Program-made: the position numbers and the translations under genes
Part shown: positions 16,870 through 26,545 of the stretch, piece after piece
Layout of the letters: each line of letters opens with the position of its first letter
Position numbering within the stretch: the first letter of the stretch is position 1
Source of the DNA: Brevundimonas basaltis
GTDB lineage: Bacteria > Pseudomonadota > Alphaproteobacteria > Caulobacterales > Caulobacteraceae
Assembly: GCF_014202075.1 (NCBI RefSeq)
Contig: NZ_JACHFZ010000004.1
Span: 186,001-250,000, forward strand
DNA: 64,000 nt
Direction: 5' to 3'
The notes under the pieces: model-generated
The model's database searches: none
What the model was told of the DNA's origin: nothing
The model's input: only the letters and a program-made list of their open reading frames with translations

Positions 16870-18308
16870 CGACCCGATCCCCTGTCCGGTTCCTGACCGC
16901 AACCGCCGGCGCCAGCCTGCTGCTGGCCTCGTGCGCGGTCGGGCCGAAGGCGCCCGATGCCGCCCTCCCCCCCCTCGCATCGGGCGCCTTCATCGGGGCC
17001 GCGACCCCGGCCGTCTCACCGTTCGCGGCGCGAAGCGACTGGTGGCGCCTCTATGACGATCCGGTGCTGGACGACCTGGTCGGCCAGGCCCTGGCCGAGA
17101 ACAACGAGCTCGAGGCCGCGGCGGCCAATCTGCGCCGCGTCCGCGCCGCCCTCGGCGAGGCCCGTGTCGGCCGCTTTCCCGCCACAACCACCTCTGCCGG
17201 CTTCGCCAACAGCCGTCCGTCGGCCGCCACCCTGCCCGCGGGCAGCCTGTCGGCCGGGACGAACGCGCCTGAGGCCGATGTCTATGACGCCGGGCTGGAC
17301 GTCTCGTATGAGGTCGATCTGCTCGGCCGTGTCGGGTCGACCATCCGCGCCGCCCGCGCAGACGCTGACTCGGCCGAAGCAGCCCTGAATGTAGTGCGCG
17401 TCAGCGTCGCCGCCGAAACGGCCCGGGCATACGCCGACGCCTGTTCGGCCAACGCCTCGATCGGGGTCGCCGAGCGAACCATTGAGCTGCAGACGTCGAC
17501 CGTCGACCTGACCCAGCGCCTGCTGGACGCCGGTTCGGGCAATGGGCTGGATACAGCGCGCGCCCGCTCGACACTGGAGACGACCCGCGCCGCGCTGTCG
17601 CCCTTGCGGGCCCAGCGTGACAGGGCCCTGTTCCGTCTCGCCACCCTGACCGGGCGCACCCCGGGCGAGGTCAGCGACGCGGCCCGCGCCTGTCAGCGTC
17701 CGCCGCAGCTGTCGCAGCCGATCCCGATCGGCGACGGCGCGGCCCTGCTGGCGCGGCGTCCGGACGTGCGTCAGGCCGAACGCAACCTCGCCAGCGCCGC
17801 GGCGCGGGTGAATGTAGCGACAGCTGACCTGTATCCGCGCATCACCCTGGGCGGTTCGTTGGGGGCGACGGCGCTGGACGCCGGCGGCCTGGGAAACAGC
17901 GAGAATTTCCGCTTCGCGGTCGGGCCGCTGATCAGCTGGTCCTTCCCCAATGTCTTCGCCGCGCGGGCGCGACTCGAACAGGCGGGGGCGGGAGCCGACG
18001 CGGCGCTGGCGACCTTCGACCAGACGGTGTTGGCCGCCCTGCAGGAGACCGAGACGGCGCTCGCTGACTACGCCAATGAGCTGGACCGGCGCACGGCCCT
18101 GCGGAAGGCGCGGGACCAGGCGGCGCGGGCGGCGCGGCTGACGCGTCTGCGTTTCGGCGCGGGGGAAGACAGCCTGTTCGCGGTGATCGACGCCGAACGC
18201 ACCCTGGCTGCCACCGAGGCTCAGCTGGCCGGCTCCGACGCCCTGGTCACCACCTATCAAATCGCCCTGTTCAAGGCGCTGGCGGGGGGTTGGGGCGGCG
18301 AGATGTGA
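16866..18308 (+). CDS. RND efflux outer-membrane lipoprotein (NodT/OprM family)
   Basis: The 480-residue product is a TolC-like outer membrane factor. It has a lipoprotein signal ending in 'LLLASCAVGP', then two repeated OEP domains (about 60-250 and 270-465) dominated by long amphipathic helices that build the periplasmic tunnel. The 'DWWRLYDDPVLDDLV' start of the mature region is typical of NodT-family factors. Its ATG overlaps the pump stop codon in ATGA, so it is translationally coupled to the pump. It completes the tripartite efflux system. No gene follows on the same strand for over 2 kb. Confidence 0.93.
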   Translation: MTTRSPVRFLTATAGASLLLASCAVGPKAPDAALPPLASGAFIGAATPAVSPFAARSDWWRLYDDPVLDDLVGQALAENNELEAAAANLRRVRAALGEARVGRFPATTTSAGFANSRPSAATLPAGSLSAGTNAPEADVYDAGLDVSYEVDLLGRVGSTIRAARADADSAEAALNVVRVSVAAETARAYADACSANASIGVAERTIELQTSTVDLTQRLLDAGSGNGLDTARARSTLETTRAALSPLRAQRDRALFRLATLTGRTPGEVSDAARACQRPPQLSQPIPIGDGAALLARRPDVRQAERNLASAAARVNVATADLYPRITLGGSLGATALDAGGLGNSENFRFAVGPLISWSFPNVFAARARLEQAGAGADAALATFDQTVLAALQETETALADYANELDRRTALRKARDQAARAARLTRLRFGAGEDSLFAVIDAERTLAATEAQLAGSDALVTTYQIALFKALAGGWGGEM

Positions 18309-18874
18309 GCCGGCCGTCTTCCCACCTGCAATAGATTTGATTGGAGCGCCGGAAGTGTTGAGTTCGTCGAACTCCAGTTTCGACCGGCGTGCGATCGGCA
18401 ATCCGACGCGTGATGTGCTGGCCGAGACGCCAGCCCAGATGAAAGGCGGCTACGGGCACCTTGCACTTTCATTCCCAATCGTTTGGCCGAGGGGCAGGCC
18501 TTTGAGGTGGCTTGGGGCCGGCGAGAGGCCGATTCGTATGATGCCCCGTCGGCCGAGGAGACCGGACGCCGGCACCAAGCTGGCTATTCTCGCGCACGGA
18601 ATCGCGGGCTGGGGGCTGTCCCCGGGTAACGTCCCGCGCGGGGTCTCGTCGACTGTGACCACTTTGCCGGAAGTGCCGGACGCTTCAGATGGCGTGGCCG
18701 GTTTCGGCTGGCGGCATCGCGGGGCTGAGCCTTGAATGGATGGACGGAGACGGGCTGTTCACCGACCTCCCCGAAAAGGACAACGAAGCAGTGAATCCGG
18801 AACGGGAGCCTGACCACGGTGCGCTAAATCGGCTTCAAGGCGCTGAGAGCCGAAGGACGTAGGGTTAAGGGTTA
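18309..18874. other. 566-base gap at the edge of the polysaccharide locus
   Basis: No gene, terminator or repeat could be supported. Open frames on both strands have compositions unlike the neighbouring genes and show no recognisable motif. The stretch separates GC-rich chromosome from the more AT-rich polysaccharide locus and could be decayed sequence. Confidence 0.5.
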
Positions 18875-20206
18875 TCACGCCGCAGAGTGTAGACGTTCAG
18901 CGGTTGGGAGGGACCAAGAAACTCCGCAGGCCGCAGCGATTCTCGCAGGCAGTTCCGTTAATGGTATTACTTCGTTCGCCACCTTCGGGGAGCCTGTATC
19001 CACCAAGTAACCCATTCCATTGTGCTTGCCGTTCTTAATGGCCACGAACCCTACCTCTTCACGCAGCCCATGATGCGGCACGCCGTCGACGAAATACACA
19101 AAGTCTAATGGGATATCATGCGGCCAAGTTAGCATGACGAAGAGATCGCGGCCGCGATTGTCAACCTCAAAAAGGGACGTCCCGTCTGCGCTTCGGACAG
19201 ACGTCAACAGGCGCTCAGCCGCCTCGGCCGCCTCGGCATCCGGGCAATCCACCACAAAGTCACGGGACATCAGCGGGTGAACCCGATCCATCACTACGCC
19301 GATCCGCTTCAAGAAACCGGCGTGGTCTCTCAGTCGCCAGTAATAAGTTGTTTCGGAATGGGGGTCCTGATGCAATCCAGTCGCCAGAATCAATCGCGCA
19401 CTTGGAACAAGATTCTGAATTTGATCAACTATAGCGTCGTAAATCTCGTAAACCTGCAGGATTGGGTCGACCTCCGGGGAAATATACCAGTCCGGGTTTA
19501 CATGAACCCCGTCATAACAGCTCGAGTTGAACATGTAGTGGTGTTGAATATGTGCTGCCGCATTCAGAAACAGAGAAGCGAACCCCACCCCACTTCGCCT
19601 CACCTGAGACACAAAAATGTCGGCCAGAATCTGATCCAGAATTAACGCCTTGGCCCAAGATCTTCCCCGCAGGGCCGACAGGATCATAGAGCCGTATCGC
19701 GGATAGTTGGCCGGCCTCGCGTAGACCGCCATCCCAACCGCCAACCAGAAAGCGGAAGATGCCGTAAGCTTGGCGGCCGCATTCTCATTCACCGATCGGG
19801 CTACAGCCCTATGGAACTTCCGCATCAGCAGCGAGCCGGTTACGGGTGTCTCGGTCCAAGGATCGGGGATAAAGAACGCTGGCGAATAGCAGCTATTTTT
19901 GGCATTCATCGGGCTCACGGCGCCTACCGTGAGCCCCTGAGATTCAAGGACCTCCCATATCTGCGGAAGGTCCGTACGGACGATATCTCCCAGCCGGAAC
20001 ACGCCGTGCTCCGCCAAGGTCATTCCGGTATGGGCTGTGACCCATTGAATCCAAGGTTCAAGTTCATGGTAGCTTTTCTCAGAGGTTGTCTCCGCCACGC
20101 CGTACTGATCAATGAGCCGGCCGAGGACAGGAAGCTTGCCCTTCGCCACATAGGCCCGGACATAGTCGACGTTGACTTCGTTCAGGGCAAGCAACAGAAC
20201 CGTCAT
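18875..20206 (-). CDS. Alkaline-phosphatase-superfamily protein at edge of polysaccharide locus
   Basis: The 443-residue product resembles the type I phosphodiesterase/nucleotide pyrophosphatase branch of the alkaline phosphatase superfamily. It has an N-terminal strand plus loop ('VLLLALNEVNVDYVRAYV'), a presumed nucleophile region around 'TAHTGMTLAEHGVF', a central 'NAAAHIQHHYMF' with likely metal-ligand His residues, and a 'THLHQDPHSE'-like 'LATGLHQDPHSE' segment. No signal peptide is visible. Members of this group in polysaccharide loci can add or remove phosphate-linked groups, but a specific reaction cannot be assigned. It is transcribed away from rfbC and may share a bidirectional promoter region. 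The family call is moderate. Confidence 0.6.
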   Translation of the reverse strand: MTVLLLALNEVNVDYVRAYVAKGKLPVLGRLIDQYGVAETTSEKSYHELEPWIQWVTAHTGMTLAEHGVFRLGDIVRTDLPQIWEVLESQGLTVGAVSPMNAKNSCYSPAFFIPDPWTETPVTGSLLMRKFHRAVARSVNENAAAKLTASSAFWLAVGMAVYARPANYPRYGSMILSALRGRSWAKALILDQILADIFVSQVRRSGVGFASLFLNAAAHIQHHYMFNSSCYDGVHVNPDWYISPEVDPILQVYEIYDAIVDQIQNLVPSARLILATGLHQDPHSETTYYWRLRDHAGFLKRIGVVMDRVHPLMSRDFVVDCPDAEAAEAAERLLTSVRSADGTSLFEVDNRGRDLFVMLTWPHDIPLDFVYFVDGVPHHGLREEVGFVAIKNGKHNGMGYLVDTGSPKVANEVIPLTELPARIAAACGVSWSLPTAERLHSAA

Positions 20207-20507
20207 GTCTACTCTGTGTTGAAGGATCGCCTCCGAGCACGAGGCAAGAAAGGTATTATCTCCCGGAGACGCACCGCTGTGAAGGGGACTTGCGGAGGTT
20301 CCCGAAGCTGCCCCGCTTTTCGCCGATGATTGAGAACGCCGCGAGCGTTTTACCGAACATCCTGGCGTTATTTGTTGCAGCGCCGAAACCGGAGCGGAGG
20401 TTGCTCGCCTGCTCGATCACTGCCTGGCGTTATCATCCTTCTCCTGCAAGAACCTCGCTTGGTACCGTGTTCGGTCATATGAATGGGTATAAACCAATGG
20501 GACAAAC
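20207..20507. other. 301-base divergent intergenic region
   Basis: This stretch separates the divergent phosphatase-superfamily gene and rfbC and should carry promoters for both. It is more AT-rich than the chromosome to the left. I could not pick a convincing -35/-10 pair or operator, and no small gene stands out. Confidence 0.5.
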
Positions 20508-21098
20508 ATGGGCACGCTGAACGACCCAACCTCGCCCGTAAGACTGCTGCAGCCTCCCCGCTTCGGGGACGACCGGGGCTGGTTTTCGGAAACCTATTCC
20601 GAGCGCCACCATGCGGAGATCGGCATAGCAACCCGATTCGTTCAGGACAATCAGTCTTTCTCCGCAGCCTCCGGCACCGTCCGTGGCTTGCATTTCCAAC
20701 GCCCTCCCCATGCGCAGGCCAAGCTGGTGCGGTGTCTCCGGGGATCGATAATGGACTACGCGGTGGATCTGAGGTGCGGATCGCCCACTTATGGAGGCTA
20801 CGTATCAGCAAAGCTGACCGCCGGAGGCGGAGAGCAACTCTACGTTCCAGTTGGTTTCGGTCACGGCTTTATCACGCTTGAGCCGGACGTAGAGGTCGCA
20901 TACAAGGTATCAGACTTCTACGCCCCCGAATGCGAGGGGGGTGTCATCTGGAACGATCCGACGATCGCGATTGACTGGCCGTTGGAGGCCCTCTCGCCGG
21001 CGCTGTCGCAAAAGGATTTGCTTCTCCCTAAGCTGACGGACCTCACCAGCCCGTTTATGTACGACGGACACCTACTTGGTCCATTACTTCCCGCCTGA
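20508..21098 (+). CDS. rfbC: dTDP-4-dehydrorhamnose 3,5-epimerase
   Basis: The 196-residue cupin enzyme epimerises C3 and C5 of dTDP-4-keto-6-deoxyglucose, the third step to dTDP-L-rhamnose. Diagnostic segments are 'RGLHFQRPPHAQAKLVRC', with the catalytic His, a 'VPVGFGHGF' barrel strand and 'DFYAPECEGGVIWNDP', with the conserved Tyr. The length is normal. It is the first gene of the rfbC-rfbB-rfbD-rfbA operon; nine bases separate its stop from the rfbB start. An alternative start a few codons in either direction cannot be excluded, but the chosen ATG keeps the usual N-terminus. Confidence 0.95.
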   Translation: MGTLNDPTSPVRLLQPPRFGDDRGWFSETYSERHHAEIGIATRFVQDNQSFSAASGTVRGLHFQRPPHAQAKLVRCLRGSIMDYAVDLRCGSPTYGGYVSAKLTAGGGEQLYVPVGFGHGFITLEPDVEVAYKVSDFYAPECEGGVIWNDPTIAIDWPLEALSPALSQKDLLLPKLTDLTSPFMYDGHLLGPLLPA

Positions 21099-21107
21099 GG
21101 TCTTCCG

Positions 21108-22160
21108 ATGCGCATCCTTGTAACTGGCGGTGCCGGCTTTATTGGGTCGGCTGTCGTCAGACGCCTGATAGACCATACCGACCACGAAGTCCTCGTATTC
21201 GACAAGCTCACCTATGCTGGCGTCCTCAGCTCACTGGGCCCGGTAAGCGACAGCCCCCGCTACCAGTTTGTGCACGCTGATATTTGCGATGCCGAAGCGG
21301 TGGGGGCGTCGCTCCGCGCGTTTCAGCCACACGGCGTTCTGCACCTAGCCGCGGAAAGCCACGTTGATCGCTCCATCGACGGGCCCGGCGCATTCATTCA
21401 GACTAATCTGGTCGGCACCTATGTTCTTCTGCAGGAGGTAACGGCTCACTGGCGGAGCCTATCGGACGAGGCTCGGAACGCGTTCCGATTCCATCATGTC
21501 TCTACAGATGAAGTCTTCGGGTCGTTGGGAGACGAGGGGCTGTTCAGCGAGACCACGCCCTATGATCCACGTTCTCCCTACTCCGCTTCCAAGGCGGGGG
21601 CGGACCACCTGGTGCGAGCTTGGGGTCATACATACGGACTCCCTGTACTTGTGACCAACTGCTCCAACAACTATGGCCCTTTCCATTTCCCAGAAAAACT
21701 GATTCCGTTGATTATTATTCGCGCGATCAACGGAGAAACGCTGCCAATATACGGTGACGGTTCGAATATTCGCGACTGGTTGTTCGTCGATGACCACGCT
21801 CGCGCTCTGCTGACTGTCTTTGAAAAAGGTACGTCTGGCCGAACGTACAACATCGGCGGAAACGCGGAGCGGACGAACCTAGATGTCGTCCGTACGATCT
21901 GCACCCTGCTGGACCAACTTCTGCCCAGAAACGATAGCGCTTCCTATCTCGACCAGATCGAGTTTGTGCAGGATCGACCCGGGCACGACCAGAGGTACGC
22001 TATCGATTCCTCTCGGATTCGCACCGAACTGGGCTGGAAACCCTCGGTCGATTTTGAGGAGGGCATCGACCTGACGATTCGCTGGTACCTCGCTAACCGA
22101 CATTGGTGGCAATCGATCTTGGACGCCCGATACAGCACAATGCGGCTGGGAGTAGCGTGA
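21108..22160 (+). CDS. rfbB: dTDP-glucose 4,6-dehydratase
   Basis: The 350-residue extended short-chain dehydrogenase converts dTDP-glucose to dTDP-4-keto-6-deoxyglucose with bound NAD+. It shows '[13 protein letters not shown]' (NAD-binding GxxGxxG), '[12 protein letters not shown]', the active-site '[10 protein letters not shown]' (Thr-Asp-Glu triad) and '[12 protein letters not shown]' (YxxxK). Length and order are typical of RmlB. It is the second gene of the rhamnose operon; its stop is followed after one base by the GTG start of rfbD. Confidence 0.96.
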   Translation: MRILVTGGAGFIGSAVVRRLIDHTDHEVLVFDKLTYAGVLSSLGPVSDSPRYQFVHADICDAEAVGASLRAFQPHGVLHLAAESHVDRSIDGPGAFIQTNLVGTYVLLQEVTAHWRSLSDEARNAFRFHHVSTDEVFGSLGDEGLFSETTPYDPRSPYSASKAGADHLVRAWGHTYGLPVLVTNCSNNYGPFHFPEKLIPLIIIRAINGETLPIYGDGSNIRDWLFVDDHARALLTVFEKGTSGRTYNIGGNAERTNLDVVRTICTLLDQLLPRNDSASYLDQIEFVQDRPGHDQRYAIDSSRIRTELGWKPSVDFEEGIDLTIRWYLANRHWWQSILDARYSTMRLGVA

Positions 22161-22161
22161 G

Positions 22162-23064
22162 GTGATTCCGAAGCCGAGACACCTCCTCCTCACTGGCGCT
22201 GACGGACAGATCGGTCTGGCGTTGCGCGAAGCGGCGTGGGGGCCGGACTATATTTTGCATGCCTTGACGCGCGAAGAGCTGGACATCAGTGACAGTGGAG
22301 CAGTCGCCACAGTGCTCGCATCCAAACCCTTTGCGGGGGTGATCAACGCGGCTGCTTACACGGCGGTCGACAAAGCCGAAACGGATGTTTCCGCCTCGTT
22401 CCTCGCAAATACCTTGGCGCCTGCGAGACTGGCCGAGATCGCTCATGACGCAGGCGTTCCGATGGTCCATTTTTCGACGGATTACGTCTTCGACGGCCGG
22501 CTGGATCGCCCGTACCGGGAAGCCGATACCCCAAACCCCCTGAGCATATACGGTTTGTCGAAACTCTCGGGAGAACGCGCCGTTTTGATGGCCCACCCTA
22601 GGTCAGTAGTCTTGAGGACGGCCTGGGTCGTTAGCCGCCACCGCTCCAATTTCGTCAAGACCATGCTTCGTCTGGCTAAAGATCAAGACGTGGTGCGGGT
22701 GGTGGCTGACCAGTATGGGTCCCCAACCTCGGCGTCAGATATCGCCGAGGCGGTGGTCAAGGTGATGTCTCGCCTCGACGAAGATGCGGCCGCACCAACC
22801 GGCGTCTATCACCTTGTGAACCGGGGCTACACCAACTGGGCTGGTCTTGCGCGAGAGATTTTCACCGCGAGCTCCGCAAGCAACGGTCCCAGTGCGGTCG
22901 TTGAGGAGATCACAACGGCGGACTATCCGACGCCCGCCGCGCGGCCGAAAAACTCGCGAATGGAAACCGACAAGATCGCGGATGGTTTCGGTATACGGTT
23001 AAGGCCTTGGCAGGAGGCGATAGGCGACATCGTTGCGGACGTGAATGGAGGGCGAGGCTGGTGA
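22162..23064 (+). CDS. rfbD: dTDP-4-dehydrorhamnose reductase
   Basis: The 300-residue reductase makes dTDP-L-rhamnose with NAD(P)H. It has an N-terminal '[13 protein letters not shown]' Rossmann motif, '[10 protein letters not shown]', the '[10 protein letters not shown]' catalytic segment and '[10 protein letters not shown]' (YxxxK). The start is GTG at 22162, one base after the rfbB stop; no ATG gives the complete Rossmann strand. Its stop overlaps the GTG start of rfbA in the sequence GTGA, so translation is coupled. Confidence 0.94.
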   Translation: MIPKPRHLLLTGADGQIGLALREAAWGPDYILHALTREELDISDSGAVATVLASKPFAGVINAAAYTAVDKAETDVSASFLANTLAPARLAEIAHDAGVPMVHFSTDYVFDGRLDRPYREADTPNPLSIYGLSKLSGERAVLMAHPRSVVLRTAWVVSRHRSNFVKTMLRLAKDQDVVRVVADQYGSPTSASDIAEAVVKVMSRLDEDAAAPTGVYHLVNRGYTNWAGLAREIFTASSASNGPSAVVEEITTADYPTPAARPKNSRMETDKIADGFGIRLRPWQEAIGDIVADVNGGRGW

Positions 23065-23936
23065 AAGGGATAATTTTGGCCGGCGGCTCGGGGACGCGCC
23101 TGCATCCCATGACCAAGGTGATGTCTAAGCAACTTCTGCCTGTCTATGACAAGCCGATGATTTATTACCCGCTCACCACACTGATGTTCGCTGGAATCAG
23201 GGAAATTTTGGTTATATCAACTCCCCGCGATCTGCCAAACTTCCGTGCGCTACTGGGTAATGGCTCCGATTGGGGACTGCAGATTTCGTACGCCGAACAA
23301 CCGAGTCCGGATGGCTTGGCGCAGGCTTATATCATCGGGGCGGATTTTGTAGGCACGGAGCCGTCGGCGCTGATCCTCGGCGATAACATCTTTCACGGCC
23401 ACGACCTCAAGGGACTGCTGGGTACGGCGAAACAAGCCCAGCAAGGAGCCACCGTCTTTGCCTACCAGGTTCGTGATCCGGAGCGGTACGGGGTGGTCGA
23501 GTTTGACGCCGAAATGCGGGCTCTCTCCATTGAGGAGAAGCCGCAGTGGCCTCGATCCAACTGGGCCGTTACGGGACTGTATTTCTATGATGCCAGCGTC
23601 GTGGAGATTGCGCGTGCACTCAAGCCTTCAGCCCGAGGGGAACTTGAGATCACTGACGTCAACCGGGCTTACCTTGACAGTGGCGGATTGAATGTGAAGT
23701 TGATGGGCAGGGGCTATGCTTGGCTGGACACGGGGACCCCGGAGAGTCTCCTTGAGGCTGCGGAACTGGTTCGTGTGCTGGAGCGTCGGCAAGGCTTCAA
23801 GATCGCATGTCCGGAAGAGGTAGCCTTCCTGCAGGGTTGGATAGACCGCTCCCAGTTGGAACGGTTGATCGAGGCATACGGCAAGTCCGACTACAGCGCC
23901 TACCTGCGCAAAAGCGTTCTTGGGGTCACGGGTTGA
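23061..23936 (+). CDS. rfbA: Glucose-1-phosphate thymidylyltransferase
   Basis: The 291-residue nucleotidyltransferase makes dTDP-glucose from glucose-1-phosphate and dTTP, the first step of rhamnose synthesis. It has '[20 protein letters not shown]' (triphosphate-binding loop and catalytic Lys), '[12 protein letters not shown]', and a late '[14 protein letters not shown]'. The start is GTG at 23061, overlapping the rfbD stop; a longer reading from 23007 would only add residues read out of frame from rfbD. It closes the rhamnose operon and is followed after 79 bases by the sugar transferase. Confidence 0.95.
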   Translation: MKGIILAGGSGTRLHPMTKVMSKQLLPVYDKPMIYYPLTTLMFAGIREILVISTPRDLPNFRALLGNGSDWGLQISYAEQPSPDGLAQAYIIGADFVGTEPSALILGDNIFHGHDLKGLLGTAKQAQQGATVFAYQVRDPERYGVVEFDAEMRALSIEEKPQWPRSNWAVTGLYFYDASVVEIARALKPSARGELEITDVNRAYLDSGGLNVKLMGRGYAWLDTGTPESLLEAAELVRVLERRQGFKIACPEEVAFLQGWIDRSQLERLIEAYGKSDYSAYLRKSVLGVTG

Positions 23937-24015
23937 TCGGACTTGGATCGGAGATAAAGGAAACGCGCTTTGGGGGGCGTGTTTTGGGGCAGGGCCAAGC
24001 CACCGGAATAGCCCG

Positions 24016-25323
24016 ATGACGCAACTCTCGACCCGAGAAAAATTCGCCCCGGCTCATCCTTTTGTAGCGGCCGCTTCCTCGAAACGGGTGCCGCTATGGC
24101 TGCTCGCTATTCCGACTTCAGTTTTTTGCTTTCTTGTGCTGCCGCTAATGTATGGGCGCCTAGCATTCGGACCCCAGTATATGCTGGCCTTTCCGGGCCC
24201 CTATCTGGACCATGTTCTATTGAATTGCGCGGCCAATTTTGCCGTATTCATGACCTCTGCGCATCTGAAAGGTCGCCTTGACCGAAAACTTGCGGCGGTT
24301 CTCAGCCGAGCTTTACTTGTTCACGGGTCCCTCGCGTTCTCGATCTTGCTCCTGCATCTTGTCCACTCGAACCATGTGATGATAACCGGGTTTCTGGTGT
24401 CCGCCCTGCTCGCACCACTCTATATGGTTTTCGAACATACAACCGCGCAGCCTCAGGTGGCTGTCATCGGCCCCAGAACCGGCGCACATCGTCGACTTTC
24501 TGAAATCTACAAGGGGAACGTTAAAGTCCTCGAAGACCCCCATCTCGACGTCCGGCGATGCGACCTCATTCTCACGCCAAGTATGGCCGAGCTTACGCCA
24601 TCTTGGGCGTCATTTGTGTCCAGAGCCATGCTGTCCGGTGTCCCAGTACGACATGTCGCCGAGTTTCTGGAAGAGGCGGACGGGATCGTCTCGATTGAGC
24701 ATTTCGATCTCGATCACCTTCCCTTGGGCGGGCTCACGTCCTACCGATTGAGAAAACGCCTACTGGATGTGTTGCTCATCGTCGTCACCGCGCCGATCAC
24801 CTTGGTCCTCACGTTCGCCGGAGTCGTTGCGGTCCTCGTCAGCATGGGCCGGCCGGTCATGTTCGTTCAAAGCCGCACCGGCGTCTCGGGAGAACCCTTC
24901 CAGATATACAAGCTACGCACGATGAGAGGCTTGCGCCCAGACGAGAAAGCGCAGACGACTTCTCATGGAGATGTTCGTGTGACCGCGGTCGGCGCGTGGC
25001 TCCGGCGGTTTCGGATCGACGAGCTTCCCCAACTCTGGAACGTGCTGAAGGGAGATATGAGCATCATAGGTCCGCGACCAGAGTGGACCAAGCTCAGTGA
25101 GGAGTATCAAAAGCACTTCCCGGCTTACGCGTATCGACATCTGGTGAGACCCGGTATCACGGGGTGGGCGCAGGTGCGATCAGGGTACGCGGGAGATCTC
25201 GAGGAAACCAAGGTCAAGGTCGGATACGATTTATTCTATATCAAGAATCTCTCGTTTGCGCTGGATGTGCAGATCCTGCTTCGAACCATCATAACCTTGG
25301 TAACGGGAAATGGCGCTCGCTAG
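24016..25323 (+). CDS. Polyprenyl-phosphate sugar-1-phosphate transferase (initiating)
   Basis: The 435-residue membrane enzyme belongs to the bacterial sugar transferase family (WcaJ/WbaP; HfsE/PssY-like in Caulobacter). Its N-terminal half has several hydrophobic helices (about 18-165), then a cytosolic segment, a membrane re-entrant helix ('LDVLLIVVTAPITLVLTFAG') and the catalytic C-terminal domain with 'IYKLRTMRGLRPDE', 'FRIDELPQLWNVLKGDMS', 'IIGPRPEWTKL' and 'RPGITGWAQVRSG'. It transfers a sugar phosphate from a nucleotide sugar to undecaprenyl phosphate and so starts repeat-unit assembly. The ATG at 24016 was chosen because the frame upstream to 23920 overlaps rfbA. The sugar it uses is not evident. 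Confidence 0.92.
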   Translation: MTQLSTREKFAPAHPFVAAASSKRVPLWLLAIPTSVFCFLVLPLMYGRLAFGPQYMLAFPGPYLDHVLLNCAANFAVFMTSAHLKGRLDRKLAAVLSRALLVHGSLAFSILLLHLVHSNHVMITGFLVSALLAPLYMVFEHTTAQPQVAVIGPRTGAHRRLSEIYKGNVKVLEDPHLDVRRCDLILTPSMAELTPSWASFVSRAMLSGVPVRHVAEFLEEADGIVSIEHFDLDHLPLGGLTSYRLRKRLLDVLLIVVTAPITLVLTFAGVVAVLVSMGRPVMFVQSRTGVSGEPFQIYKLRTMRGLRPDEKAQTTSHGDVRVTAVGAWLRRFRIDELPQLWNVLKGDMSIIGPRPEWTKLSEEYQKHFPAYAYRHLVRPGITGWAQVRSGYAGDLEETKVKVGYDLFYIKNLSFALDVQILLRTIITLVTGNGAR

Positions 25324-25543
25324 CCCACAAAGGCCTCGACGCAACCTGGTCACGAGATAGACAAACGCGCGGAGGGGGGGGCGCGAGGGGTTTGGCTCTG
25401 AGCAACTCGTCACCGCTTTCCCAGCCTGACAAACTCCTTTAAGCGTTCGGTCAAATCCGGTTTGCAGCTTCTCCGATCCAGCGTGATCGCCGGCTGGCAA
25501 CGCATCCGGCTGCCTGAAGCAGCCTTATCAATGGGGTCGAGCA

Positions 25544-26542
25544 GTGTTAGAAAATTCCAGCATCTTGGTGACTGGTGGCACGGGCTCTTTTGGGCACACC
25601 TTCGTGCCAATGACCTTGGCTAGGTATAATCCCAAACGCATCGTCGTGCTCTCACGAGATGAGATGAAGCAATGGGAGATGGCCAAGAAGTTCCAAGGTG
25701 ATGAGCGTGTCCGCTTTTTCATCGGCGACGTGAGGGATAAGGACCGTCTGTACCGCGCGCTGGACGGAGTCGACTATGTAGTCCATGCCGCAGCAACCAA
25801 GATTGTCCCCACCGCAGAATACAATCCGTTCGAATGCGTCAAGACGAATATTAACGGCGCAATGAACCTCGTGGACGCCTGTATCGACAGCGGCGTAAAG
25901 CGAGTCATCGCCTTATCAACTGACAAGGCCAGCAGCCCCGCCAACCTATATGGTGCCACCAAACTGGTTTCAGACAAACTCTTCATCGCCGGCAACTCAT
26001 ATGCGGGGGGGGACGGCCCCCGGTTCGCCGTGGTCCGCTATGGCAACGTAATGGGCTCTCGAGGGTCCGTAATCCCGTTCTTCATGTCTATTCGGGATCA
26101 GGGCTCCCTGCCGATCACCGATGAACGCATGACCCGGTTCATGATTTCCCTGGAGCAGGGCGTCGAACTGGTCTGGCACGCGTTCGCCGACATGGAAGGC
26201 GGCGAAATCTATGTGAAGAAAATCCCATCCATGAAGGTGGTGGATGTGGCCCGCGTGGTAGCCCCTGAAGCGAAGCAGGAGATCGTGGGGATTCGACCGG
26301 GCGAGAAGCTGCATGAGCAGATGATCAGCGAAGAGGACTCTTACTTCACCTACGAATACCCCGAGCATTTCAAGATCCTGCCGGCGATCAACAACTGGGG
26401 AAGCGACGAGCAGCGGATCAAGGACGGCGCGAAGGTTGCGCCCGGTTTCAGCTATACGAGCGACAACAACCCTCACTGGATGCGACCGGAGGAACTGCAG
26501 GCCTGGATCGTCGACCATAATGACAAGATCGGAAGTATCTGA
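25544..26542 (+). CDS. pseB: UDP-GlcNAc 4,6-dehydratase (inverting), pseudaminic acid step 1
   Basis: The 332-residue SDR enzyme removes water from UDP-GlcNAc and inverts C5, the first step to CMP-pseudaminic acid. It has 'VTGGTGSFGHTFV' (NADP loop), 'VVHAAATKIVPTAEYNPFEC' (PseB-specific; the family uses Asp/Lys/Tyr chemistry here), 'ALSTDKASSPANLYGATKLV' (YxxxK) and 'RYGNVMGSRGSVIPFF'. The start is GTG at 25544 directly before 'LENSSILVTGG'; a nearby ATG at 25531 is out of frame. The gene opens the pse operon after a 220-base gap and precedes pseC by three bases. Confidence 0.95.
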   Translation: MLENSSILVTGGTGSFGHTFVPMTLARYNPKRIVVLSRDEMKQWEMAKKFQGDERVRFFIGDVRDKDRLYRALDGVDYVVHAAATKIVPTAEYNPFECVKTNINGAMNLVDACIDSGVKRVIALSTDKASSPANLYGATKLVSDKLFIAGNSYAGGDGPRFAVVRYGNVMGSRGSVIPFFMSIRDQGSLPITDERMTRFMISLEQGVELVWHAFADMEGGEIYVKKIPSMKVVDVARVVAPEAKQEIVGIRPGEKLHEQMISEEDSYFTYEYPEHFKILPAINNWGSDEQRIKDGAKVAPGFSYTSDNNPHWMRPEELQAWIVDHNDKIGSI

Positions 26543-26545
26543 TCC

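Noticed and set aside
17016..18401. Minus-strand open frame of 461 codons
   Set aside because: It is antisense to the outer-membrane efflux factor and shows no domain.
18337..18735. Plus-strand frame of 132 codons after the efflux operon
   Set aside because: It lacks a good ribosome-binding site and recognisable features, and competing frames exist on both strands.
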